This document shows positions 15,331 to 21,318 of a stretch of 21,318 nucleotides of DNA, one piece after another. Below the pieces are notes generated by a model, which worked only from the letters and a program-made list of their open reading frames with translations, had not been told where the DNA came from and did not search any database. The translations under genes and the position numbers were made by a program. Source of the stretch: JBQTKD01 sp052389435 (GTDB taxonomy: Bacteria; Actinomycetota; Actinomycetes; Sporichthyales; Sporichthyaceae). Within the stretch, counting starts at the first letter, position 1. Each line of letters opens with the position of its first letter. The stretch is from the NCBI GenBank assembly GCA_052389435.1, contig JBQTIB010000067.1, forward strand, positions 1-21,318, given 5' to 3'.

Positions 15331-15903
15331 ATGGGTTTGTCGGTGGTGAGTGACACGCTCTCGCGCGAGCAACTCGCGCGGGGAGCGTCGGTGCGCATAC
15401 CGATGACGTGGGAAGAGTGGCAGGCCCTTGGCGAGACCAGGCATTTCGAATGGTCCGAGGGAGTTCTGTACGTGAACCCGCCCAATCGCTGGCACGTGAT
15501 CGTCGGGAAGAAGCTCAGTCGGCTGCTCGACGACGTCGCGCCCGAGGGCTTGATCGCCTACCCGGAGTGGGGCCTGCGGACCGCGGCTGGGGACTTCGAG
15601 CCCGACATCATGCTCGCCGCCGCCGATCAGCCCGACGGAGAGCACTATTCAGTCGCGACACCGCTTCTGGTGGTCGAGATCGGGTCGCCGACGACGCGAG
15701 ACCTGGACTGGGACCGCAAGCTCCACGCCTACGCGGCGGCCGGCGTCGGCTGGTATTGGATCGTGGACCGCGCGACCGTCGTCGTGCTCGAGAACGCCGG
15801 CGGCACGTTCGTCGAGCGCCAGCGCATCGAGGCCGGGGCGCCGCAGGCAACCGTGGGTCCCGTCTCGCTCGAACTGGACCCCGGCACCCTGGCCGACCGC
15901 TGA
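15331..15903 (+). CDS. Uma2 family (DUF820) PD-(D/E)XK endonuclease-like protein
   Basis: A 190-residue cytoplasmic protein, the usual length for Uma2. The family core is complete: MTWEEWQAL (25-33) and EWSEGVLYVNPPNRWH (40-55), then PDIML with Asp92, VVEIGSPTT with Glu116 and Ser119, and DWDRKLHAYAAAGVGWYWIVD (126-146) with Lys130. Asp92, Glu116 and a nearby Lys are the expected metal-dependent nuclease residues. Its role is unknown; Uma2 genes are often present in many copies in cyanobacteria and actinobacteria and some have been linked to mobile elements. It sits between cobN and cobG without an obvious link to cobalamin synthesis, is probably leaderless, and is followed by a hairpin at 15921-15940. 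Confidence 0.88.
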   Translation: MGLSVVSDTLSREQLARGASVRIPMTWEEWQALGETRHFEWSEGVLYVNPPNRWHVIVGKKLSRLLDDVAPEGLIAYPEWGLRTAAGDFEPDIMLAAADQPDGEHYSVATPLLVVEIGSPTTRDLDWDRKLHAYAAAGVGWYWIVDRATVVVLENAGGTFVERQRIEAGAPQATVGPVSLELDPGTLADR

Positions 15904-15920
15904 GTCGGTGGCGACCGGAC

Positions 15921-15940
15921 GGGGCAGCGGTTACTGCTCC
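15921..15940 (+). terminator. hairpin between the Uma2 gene and cobG
   Basis: GGGGCAG (15921-15927) pairs with CTGCTCC (15934-15940) with one G-T wobble around a 6-nt loop, 18 bp after the Uma2 stop and 13 bp before the cobG start. There is no T tract. It may end the Uma2 transcript or lie in the cobG leader. Confidence 0.4.
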
Positions 15941-15953
15941 GTAGGATTCGGGG

Positions 15954-16976
15954 GTGACCGCCGCCTCCACCCGACGTTCCGGGCCCGACGCCTGCCCGGG
16001 GGTTCGGTCGGTCTGGTCGGCCGCCGACGGGGGCCTGGCTCGGGTGCGGATTCCCGGCGGGCGGCTCACGATCGAGCAGCTGCGGGTGCTCGCCGACGCC
16101 GCCGACGACCTCGGCAACGGCACCCTGGAGATCACCGTCCGCGCGAACGTGCAGGTCCGCGGCCTCAAGCCGGCCGGCGAGCACCACCTGGCGATCCTGC
16201 TGCGGGCCGCGGACCTGCTGCCCAGCGACACCCACGACCGCGTCCGCAACGTCCTCGGTTCGCCGCTGACGGGCCTGCCCGGGCGCGGCGACGTCTCCGA
16301 CCTGATCGAGCGGCTCGACGACGAACTGTGCGAGCGGGCGGTCCTCGAAGGGCTGCCCGGGCGTTTCCTGTTCGCCCTGGACGACGGCTCGCTCGACGTG
16401 GCGGCGCTCGGCCCCGACGTCGGAGCCGTCGACGTCGGCGACGGCTTCGCGCTGCTGCTGGGCGGTGCGCCCGCGGGCCGGTGGGTCGCGCGCGAGGACG
16501 TGGTGGCGACGTTGTTGGCCGCCGCCGAGGCCTTTCTCGAGGAGCGGGGGGCGCAGTGTTCGCCCGCCTGGCGCCTGGCCGAACTCGCCGACGGACCGTC
16601 ACGCGTGCTGGCCCGCGTCGGCGGGACGGTGCGGGACTCGGGGCCGCCGCCGGCGATCGCCGCGCCGCACGTGCCCACGGGCGACGTCCCGCTCGCGGAC
16701 GGCACGTACGCCGCCGTCGTCGAGATCCCGGACGGTCGCCTGAGCAGCGACCGGGCGCGCGAGCTCGCCACGGCCGCGCGCACCGACCTGCGAGTGACCC
16801 CCTGGCGCAGCATCGTGCTGCCGGGCCTCACCCCCCACGAGCTTGCGTCCGACCAGCTGAGGCCCATGGGCCCCGCCGGGTCGGACGTCCGGAAGGGGAA
16901 AGCGCAGACGTCCGACGAGATGGGGCCCATAGGCCGCGATCGGTCGGACGCAAGGCAGGGCGGGGGAGAGAATTGA
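15954..16976 (+). CDS. cobG: CobG, precorrin-3B synthase, apparently C-terminally truncated
   Basis: CobG oxidises precorrin-3A to precorrin-3B with O2, using a [4Fe-4S] centre. The product here has 340 residues. GTG 15954 has AGGA 7 nt upstream. Residues 1-296 match the actinobacterial family: DACPGVRSVWSAADGG (12-27), LEITVRANVQVRGLK (58-72), RVRNVLGSPLTGL (97-109), LPGRFLFALDDG (134-145) and VTPWRSIVLPGL (281-292). After TPHEL (293-297) family members continue with a cysteine-rich region containing a Cys-x5-Cys and a later Cys-x3-Cys that bind the cluster. Here a 111-bp paired-palindrome element supplies the next 37 residues and only GGGEN-like residues follow. The cluster ligands are missing, so it may be inactive, replaced elsewhere or misassembled. 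TGA overlaps the cobH TTG by 3 bp (TTGA). Confidence 0.88.
   Translation: MTAASTRRSGPDACPGVRSVWSAADGGLARVRIPGGRLTIEQLRVLADAADDLGNGTLEITVRANVQVRGLKPAGEHHLAILLRAADLLPSDTHDRVRNVLGSPLTGLPGRGDVSDLIERLDDELCERAVLEGLPGRFLFALDDGSLDVAALGPDVGAVDVGDGFALLLGGAPAGRWVAREDVVATLLAAAEAFLEERGAQCSPAWRLAELADGPSRVLARVGGTVRDSGPPPAIAAPHVPTGDVPLADGTYAAVVEIPDGRLSSDRARELATAARTDLRVTPWRSIVLPGLTPHELASDQLRPMGPAGSDVRKGKAQTSDEMGPIGRDRSDARQGGGEN
16843..16953. repeat. paired-palindrome element B, forming the 3' end of cobG
   Basis: A 111-bp (37-codon) sequence with perfect 12-bp terminal inverted repeats, TTGCGTCCGACC (16843-16854) and GGTCGGACGCAA (16942-16953). Inner inverted repeats are GTCGGACGTC (16880-16889) and GACGTCCGAC (16907-16916). 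It consists of two ~40-bp palindromes, 16847-16886 and 16910-16949, offset by 63 bp. Each has GTCCGAC...GTCGGAC ends and a GGCCCATGGGCC-like centre. The whole folds into a hairpin of about 48-bp arms with a 16-nt loop. Its reading frame is open and encodes two related peptides (LRPMGPAGSD and MGPIGRDRSD). It ends 20 bp before cobH. Confidence 0.85.
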
Positions 16977-17611
16977 GCACCGAACTGGACTACGTCCGCG
17001 ACGGGGTGGAGATCTACCGCCGCTCGTTCGCGACGATCCGCGCCGAGGCCGACCTGGACCGGCTGCCCGAGGACGTCGCCGGCGTGGCGGTGCGGATGAT
17101 CCACTCCTGCGGCATGGTCGACCTCGTCGACGACCTCGGGTACAGCGCCGGAGTCGTCCGGGCCGCCCGCGCGGCCCTGCGCGCCGGGGCGCCGATCCTG
17201 TGCGACGCGACCATGGTCGCCTCCGGCATCACCCGCCGGCGGCTGCCCGCGGACAACGAGATCCTCTGCCTGCTGAACGACCCGCGCGTTCCGGACTTGG
17301 CGCGGTCGATGGGCAACACCCGCTCGGCGGCGGCCTTCGACCTGTGGGGCGACCGCCTCGAGGGTGCCGTCGTCGCCATCGGCAACGCCCCGACCGCGCT
17401 GTTCCGGCTGCTCGAGTTGATCGCCGACGGCGCCCCGCGCCCGGCCGCGGTCCTCGGCCTGCCGGTCGGCTTCATCGGCGCCGCCGAGTCCAAGGACGCC
17501 CTCGCCGCGAGCGACCTCGAATACCTCGTGGTCCGCGGCCGCCGCGGGGGTTCGGCGCTGGCCGTCGCAGCGGTCAACGCCGTCGCCCACGAGCAGGAGC
17601 TGCCGGTATGA
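16973..17611 (+). CDS. cobH: CobH, precorrin-8X methylmutase
   Basis: Moves the C-11 methyl group of precorrin-8X to C-12, giving hydrogenobyrinate. The protein has 212 residues, standard for the family. TTG 16973 is chosen because a GGGAG site lies 4 nt upstream, it overlaps the cobG stop (TTGA) and the N-terminus STELDYVRDGVEIYRRSF fits. The catalytic His is His44 in VRMIHSCGMVDLV (40-52). Further family motifs are PILCDATMVASGI (about 76-88) and NAPTALFRLLEL (about 138-149), with LGLPVGFIGAAESK (about 161-174) near the end. Its TGA overlaps the ATG of cobIJ as ATGA, so cobG-cobH-cobIJ form a translationally coupled operon. No internal damage is seen. Confidence 0.95.
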   Translation: MSTELDYVRDGVEIYRRSFATIRAEADLDRLPEDVAGVAVRMIHSCGMVDLVDDLGYSAGVVRAARAALRAGAPILCDATMVASGITRRRLPADNEILCLLNDPRVPDLARSMGNTRSAAAFDLWGDRLEGAVVAIGNAPTALFRLLELIADGAPRPAAVLGLPVGFIGAAESKDALAASDLEYLVVRGRRGGSALAVAAVNAVAHEQELPV

Positions 17612-19137
17612 CAGGCACGTTGTACGGCGTCGGGCTCGGTCCGGGAGATCCGGAGCTCGTCACGGTCAAGGCCGCTCGGCTGATCGCCGGCGCGGGCGTC
17701 GTCGCCTTCCACTCCGCGCGGCACGGCAACAGCGTCGCCCGGGGCATCGCGGCCCAGTATCTGAGTGGCAGTCAGATCGAGGAGGCGCTGCTCTACCCGG
17801 TGACGGTCGAGACCACCGACCACCCCGGCGGGTACCGGGGCGCGTTGGAGGAGTTCTACGACGAGGCCGCCGCCCGCCTGGCCGTACACCTGGACGCGGG
17901 CCGGGACGTCGTCGTGCTCTGCGAGGGCGACCCGTTCTTCTACGGCTCCTACATGCACCTGCACAAGCGCCTCGCTGATCGCTACGAGGCCCACGTCGTC
18001 CCCGGCGTGACCTCGGTCGCCGGGGCGGCCGCCGAACTCGGCCGCCCGCTCGTGGAGGGCGAGGAGGTCCTGACCGTCCTGCCCGGGACCCTGGCGCCGA
18101 CGGTGCTCGCGGAACGCCTCGCCGCCGCCGACTCCGCCGTGGTGATGAAACTCGGCCGCACGTTCTCCGGAGTCCGCGACGCCCTCGCCGCCGCCGGCCG
18201 TCTGGACGAGGCCTGGTACGTGGAGCGCGCCACCACCGATCGCCAGCGGATTGCCCCGGTGCGGGACGTCGACCCGGCGAGCGTGCCCTACTTCTCCGTC
18301 GTCCTGCTGCCCAGCAGACTCTCGCCCGCGCTCGCCTCGGCCGTCGAGACGCCCGCGCCCGCGCCCGCGTCGGGTCCGGGGGAGGTCGTCGTCGTCGGCC
18401 TCGGTCCCGCGGGTCGGGACTGGCTCACCCCGCAGGCCCAGGCGGCGCTCGCGGCGGCCGAAGACCTCGTCGGCTACGGCCCGTACCTGGACCGCGTCCC
18501 GCACAACCCCCGCCAGCGCCGGCACGCCTCGGACAACCAGGTCGAGGACGTGCGCGCGGAGTTCGCCCTCGACCTCGCGCGCCGCGGGAGTCGGGTGGCC
18601 GTGGTGTCCTCCGGCGACCCGGGCATCTTTGCGATGGCCGCAGCCGTCCTCGAGGTCGCCGAGGGCCAGGAGTACAAGGACGTGCCGATTCGGATCCTGC
18701 CCGGCCTGACGGCCGCGGCGGCGGTCGCGAGCCGGGTCGGCGCCCCCCTCGGCGGGGACTTCGCCATCGTGTCGCTGTCCGATCGACTCAAGCCGTGGGA
18801 GCTCATCGAGCGGCGACTGGCCGGCGTCGGCGCAGCGGACCTGGTCCTGGCGATCTACAACCCGGCGTCCAAGACCCGCACCTGGCAATTGGCCCGAGCC
18901 CGGGACCTGCTGCTCGAACACCGCGGACCGGACACCCCGGTCGTGATCGGACGGGACGTGGGCGGGGCCGCCGAACGGGTGACCACGACGACCCTCGGGG
19001 AGCTGGACCCGACGACCGTGGACATGCGCTGCCTGCTGATCGTGGGCTCGTCCGCGACCCGGACGATCACGCGCGGGGACGGGTCCACCGTGGTGCTGAC
19101 GCCACGTCGAACGGCCGGAGCCCAGCCGGCAGAGTGA
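17608..19137 (+). CDS. cobIJ: CobIJ fusion: precorrin-2 C20-methyltransferase / precorrin-3B C17-methyltransferase
   Basis: One 509-residue protein with two SAM-dependent methyltransferase domains, as in mycobacteria. The CobI half (1-246) has GVGLGPGDPEL (7-17), LCEGDPFFYGSY (104-115) and VPGVTSVAGAAAELG (131-145), and makes precorrin-3A. A Pro/Ala linker (about 247-258) leads to the CobJ half (259-509), which has VVGLGPAGRDWLTP (262-275), GYGPYLDRV (289-297), SSGDPGIFAMA (334-344), LPGLTAAAA (364-372) and YNPASKTRTWQL (417-428). CobJ methylates C-17 of precorrin-3B with ring contraction. ATG 17608 overlaps the cobH stop by 4 bp. CobI supplies and CobJ consumes, respectively, the substrate and product of CobG, so CobG loss would block this protein's second step. 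The TGA stop lies inside a direct repeat. Confidence 0.96.
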   Translation: MTGTLYGVGLGPGDPELVTVKAARLIAGAGVVAFHSARHGNSVARGIAAQYLSGSQIEEALLYPVTVETTDHPGGYRGALEEFYDEAAARLAVHLDAGRDVVVLCEGDPFFYGSYMHLHKRLADRYEAHVVPGVTSVAGAAAELGRPLVEGEEVLTVLPGTLAPTVLAERLAAADSAVVMKLGRTFSGVRDALAAAGRLDEAWYVERATTDRQRIAPVRDVDPASVPYFSVVLLPSRLSPALASAVETPAPAPASGPGEVVVVGLGPAGRDWLTPQAQAALAAAEDLVGYGPYLDRVPHNPRQRRHASDNQVEDVRAEFALDLARRGSRVAVVSSGDPGIFAMAAAVLEVAEGQEYKDVPIRILPGLTAAAAVASRVGAPLGGDFAIVSLSDRLKPWELIERRLAGVGAADLVLAIYNPASKTRTWQLARARDLLLEHRGPDTPVVIGRDVGGAAERVTTTTLGELDPTTVDMRCLLIVGSSATRTITRGDGSTVVLTPRRTAGAQPAE

Positions 19138-19158
19138 TCGCGAACATGCAGAGTGATC
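19129..19158 (+). repeat. 11-bp direct repeat spanning the cobIJ stop
   Basis: GCAGAGTGATC occurs at 19129-19139 and 19148-19158, 19 bp apart. The cobIJ TGA (19135-19137) is inside the first copy. It could be a tandem regulator site for what follows or another short repeat; no known box is recognised. Confidence 0.5.
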
Positions 19159-19178
19159 ACGAGCAAAACGTGCGAAAG

Positions 19179-19194
19179 GCCCATTGACGTGGGC
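19179..19194 (+). other. short hairpin / possible promoter segment before the SDR gene
   Basis: GCCCA (19179-19183) and TGGGC (19190-19194) pair around the loop TTGACG, 42 bp after the cobIJ stop. It may be a weak terminator. TTGACG also resembles a -35, but the best -10 at 17-nt spacing (GGCAAT, 19207-19212) is poor. The rest of the 176-bp spacer shows nothing clear. Confidence 0.25.
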
Positions 19195-19313
19195 AGACGT
19201 TGCTGTGGCAATTGGCAGACAGGTCAGTTCTCCAGCGGCCGCGGCGATCTTGGGTCACCCTGTCTGGTGGGGATGTACATCGGTTCGGACGAGCGGGGAG
19301 GTCTGGCGATCTC

Positions 19314-20309
19314 ATGAGTGCGCCGATCTTGGTCACGGGCGGTACCGGAGTGCTGGGCCGGCTCGTGGTTCGCGAACTGCTGGCCCGAGGTCGTGCGGTG
19401 CGGGTGCTCAGTCGCAGGCCGCGGCCGGGCGTGCCCGACGGCACTCCGCCCGCGCCCGGCGAACCCGAGTGGGCAGTGGCCGACCTGCACACCGGCGTCG
19501 GGCTGCCCGCTGCGCTCCAGGGCGTGGTCGCGGTCGCGCACTGCGCCGTCGGTTCGCGCGACGACGCCCAGATGGGCGCCCAGCTCATGATCGCCGCGGC
19601 CCGTGCGGGCGGCGCGCACATCGTCTTTCACTCCGCCACCGGCGCCGAGGCCATTCGCAGCCGCTTCTACCGCGACAAGCGCGCGATGGAGCGGCTGCTC
19701 GAAGACGGCTCGCTGCCCTGGACCGTGCTGCGCACCACCGTGTTGCACGAGGAGATCGTCGCGGGGTTCGCCGCCGCCGCCCGCTTCCCGGTGATGCGCG
19801 TCGCCGCGGACGAGAAGTTCCAGCCGATCGCCGCGTTCGAGGTGGCCGATCGTCTCGCCGACCTCGTCGGCAGCACCATCCAGGCGCACTACGTGCCGCC
19901 GATGGGCGGGCCGCAGATCCTCCCGGCCATGGAGCTCGCGGGAATCTGGCTCAAGGAGAGCCGCAAGATCCGCAAGGTCGTCGCCATGAAGATCCCCGGC
20001 GGCGAGCACGACGGCTGGCGCACCGGCGTCCACCTGCTGCCGGACCGGATGATCGGGGAGCAGACCTTCGCCGAGTTCCTCGTCGCCTCGCGCGAGGGCG
20101 CAGCCGCCGAGGAAGCCGCGCAGAAGGCGGCGAAGGCCGCAGCCAAGGAGGCCGCCAAGGCCGCCGAACGCGAGGCCAAGGACGCAGAGAAGGCAGCCCG
20201 CGAGCAGGAGAAGGCCGCGGAGAAGGCCGCCCGCGCCGCCGAGAAGGACAAGCGCGCCCAGGCCGAGCGCGGAGCCGGCGGCACGGGCCCCGCCCAGAGC
20301 CACAGCTGA
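19314..20309 (+). CDS. NmrA-like/atypical SDR NAD(P)-binding protein with Lys/Ala/Glu-rich helical tail
   Basis: A 331-residue protein. The start is ATG 19314 (MSAPILVTGG); GGGGAGG lies 12 nt upstream, a long spacing. An earlier in-frame ATG at 19200 would add 38 residues that do not look like a protein N-terminus. Residues 1-255 are a Rossmann fold of the atypical SDR/NmrA type: VTGGTGVLGRLVVRELLARG (7-26), VLSRRPRP (31-38, cofactor arginines suggesting NADPH), HIVFHSATGAEAI (102-114) and WTVLRTTVLHEEIV (136-149). The usual YxxxK is replaced by YRDKRAMERLL (119-129). Residues about 262-318 are almost only Ala, Lys, Glu, Arg and Gln, a predicted single helix or coiled coil. No cobalamin role is known; it is flanked by cob genes. 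The substrate is unknown. Confidence 0.82.
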   Translation: MSAPILVTGGTGVLGRLVVRELLARGRAVRVLSRRPRPGVPDGTPPAPGEPEWAVADLHTGVGLPAALQGVVAVAHCAVGSRDDAQMGAQLMIAAARAGGAHIVFHSATGAEAIRSRFYRDKRAMERLLEDGSLPWTVLRTTVLHEEIVAGFAAAARFPVMRVAADEKFQPIAAFEVADRLADLVGSTIQAHYVPPMGGPQILPAMELAGIWLKESRKIRKVVAMKIPGGEHDGWRTGVHLLPDRMIGEQTFAEFLVASREGAAAEEAAQKAAKAAAKEAAKAAEREAKDAEKAAREQEKAAEKAARAAEKDKRAQAERGAGGTGPAQSHS

Positions 20310-20344
20310 CCCGAGCGCGGCCCGAGCGGCGTGCGTCAAGTGCG

Positions 20345-20498
20345 CCGATAGTGCAGTCCAGGTACGCTCCGGGGCCTTTTCGCGTACTCGAACTGCACTA
20401 TCGGGGGTGTTCGTGTACGGGTGGGGCTTACGGCCCGTGCGCCCATCGCGCAGTTGAGGCGCTTTCGGGCGGGGTGCACACCCGAACTGCGCTATCGG
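20345..20498. repeat. paired-hairpin element C between the SDR gene and cobK; likely bidirectional terminator
   Basis: The first hairpin has perfect 13-bp arms CCGATAGTGCAGT (20345-20357) and ACTGCACTATCGG (20392-20404), with an inner GTACGC/GCGTAC stem (20362-20367, 20382-20387) and a 14-nt loop. The second has GCGCAGTT (20448-20455) and AACTGCGC (20485-20492) with flanks extending the match (ATC.../...TATCGG). The outer arms of both share the pattern AACTGC-R-CTATCGG. The element fills the space between two convergent genes and contains the cobK stop codon, so it probably terminates both. Its paired design parallels elements A and B. Confidence 0.75.
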
Positions 20499-21223
20499 CG
20501 TTGTTCGAGCCAGCCGAGGGCGTCAGGCACGGTGGGGACCACCGGTGCCTTCGCGTCCGGGAACGGCGGGCGGTCGACGACGACTACCGGAATGCTCCGC
20601 TCGCGGGCCGCGGTCAGTTTCGCGGCGGTCAACTCGCCGCCGCTGTCCTTGGTGACGAGCACGCGGATGCCGTGTTCGTCGAGCAGGGCGCCCTCGGACT
20701 GGAGGTCGTAGGGACCGCGGGCCAACAGCACGACGTGGTCGGCCGGCAGCGGGGGATCAGGCGGGTCGACGGTCCGGATCGCGAACCGGTGCGGCAGGTC
20801 CGCGAAGTGGGCGAGGCCGCCGCGGCCGGTCGTCAGCAGCACGGGGCCCGGAAACTCGCGTAGGGCCGCCGCCGCCGCGGGCACGTCCGGGACACGGCGC
20901 CAGTCGTCGCCCGGCCCCTCCTGCCAACCCGGTCGGCGCAGCACCAGCAGGGGGGTCCCGGTCCGCTCGCACGCCACCACCGCCGAGGCGCTGATGCGCG
21001 CGGCGAACGGATGCGTCGCGTCGACGACCGCGCCCACGCCCTGCGCGGTCAGCCAGGCGGCCAGCCCGTCGGGACCGCCGAATCCGCCGACGCGCACCTC
21101 CCCGGCCGGCAGCAGCGGGTTGGACACCGCCCCCGCGAGCGAACTGACCACCCGGCGATCGTTGCGATCGACGAGCACCCTCGCCAGCGCGCGCCCCTCG
21201 CCCGTGCCGCCGAGGATCAGCAC
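20492..21223 (-). CDS. cobK: CobK, precorrin-6A reductase (start uncertain, next to contig-end artefact)
   Basis: NADPH-dependent reduction of precorrin-6A to dihydro-precorrin-6X in the aerobic pathway. 243 residues are readable from GTG 21223, close to the normal length, so at most a few N-terminal residues are lost. Motifs are LILGGTGEGRALA (2-14, dinucleotide binding), SSLAGAVSNP (27-36), GGFGGPDGLAAWL (47-59), DATHPFAARISASA (68-81), LLTTGRGGL (129-137), RGPYDLQSE (169-177) and TKDSGG (191-196). The bases before the GTG on the minus strand are a C run of probable artefact, so no ribosome site can be judged. Its TAG stop (20494-20492) lies within palindromic element C. It is convergent with the SDR gene and separate from the cobGHIJ operon. 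Confidence 0.93.
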   Translation of the reverse strand: MLILGGTGEGRALARVLVDRNDRRVVSSLAGAVSNPLLPAGEVRVGGFGGPDGLAAWLTAQGVGAVVDATHPFAARISASAVVACERTGTPLLVLRRPGWQEGPGDDWRRVPDVPAAAAALREFPGPVLLTTGRGGLAHFADLPHRFAIRTVDPPDPPLPADHVVLLARGPYDLQSEGALLDEHGIRVLVTKDSGGELTAAKLTAARERSIPVVVVDRPPFPDAKAPVVPTVPDALGWLEQRR

Positions 21224-21226
21224 AGT

Positions 21227-21318
21227 GGGGGGGGGGGGGGCCCCCCCCCCCCCCCCCCATGCAGACGGGGGGGGGGGGGAGGTGGGGGGGGGGGGGGGGG
21301 CCCCCCCCCCCCCCCCCC
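21227..21318. other. homopolymer G/C low-complexity end, probable sequencing or assembly artefact
   Basis: The end consists of G14, C18, an 8-base ATGCAGAC, a G-rich run broken by one A and one T, and a final C18. Long poly-G followed by poly-C of this kind is typical of no-signal reads or hairpin artefacts at contig ends. No gene is called here. Confidence 0.85.

Noticed and set aside
16843..16953. Ordinary intrinsic terminator or attenuator between cobG and cobH
   Set aside because: It lies inside the open reading frame, is 111 bp with nested paired palindromes, lacks a T tract, and would separate translationally coupled genes.
17014..18921. Minus-strand open frame of 635 codons opposite cobH and cobIJ
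   Set aside because: Antisense shadow with no domain signal. Both plus-strand genes have family motifs and coupled starts.

Overview
The window is very GC-rich DNA with GC-biased codon third positions. It carries GTG and TTG starts, a mycobacterial-type LexA box, an aerobic (late-cobalt) cobalamin gene set with a fused cobIJ, a GAF-ANTAR regulator and a class A PBP. Together these point to a high-GC Actinomycetota chromosome; I cannot name the genus. The right edge (about 21227-21318) is homopolymer G/C that looks like a contig-end artefact, so this is probably draft assembly sequence.

Layout. 1-168: 5' end of a DUF222/13E12-type gene (minus) behind a LexA box. 279-3010: two minus-strand genes, a two-part YbjN/TY-Chap-like protein and a DUF5925-type AAA ATPase, closed by a 28-bp perfect palindrome. 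3183-6106: a four-helix membrane protein translationally coupled to a bifunctional penicillin-binding protein with an Asp/Arg/Glu repeat tail. 6111-6908: a GAF-ANTAR regulator (minus). 7008-11244: two tandem paralogous secreted beta-helix proteins full of glycine-rich loops, ending in choice-of-anchor-Q-type domains (minus).

11368-21223 is the cobalamin region. It holds cobN (minus) behind a cobalamin riboswitch, a divergent leaderless Uma2-family nuclease, then cobG-cobH-cobIJ on the plus strand with 4-bp stop/start overlaps. An NmrA-like SDR protein with a Lys/Ala/Glu helical tail follows, and then cobK (minus). CobI/J/G/H/K/N are steps of the oxygen-dependent corrin pathway, from precorrin-2 through ring contraction and methylation to cobalt insertion.

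The most unusual feature is a set of three paired-palindrome elements in the cob region. One lies in-frame inside cobN (12721-12808) and one forms the 3' end of cobG (16843-16953). The third lies between the SDR gene and cobK and contains the cobK stop codon (20345-20498). Each has two palindromes or hairpins; in cobN and cobG these repeat with periods of 60 and 63 bp, so the reading frame stays open. The cobG copy sits where the conserved C-terminal Fe-S/siroheme cysteine region should be, so CobG appears truncated. This resembles the protein-coding palindromic elements of Rickettsia or REP doublets, here in an actinobacterial vitamin pathway.
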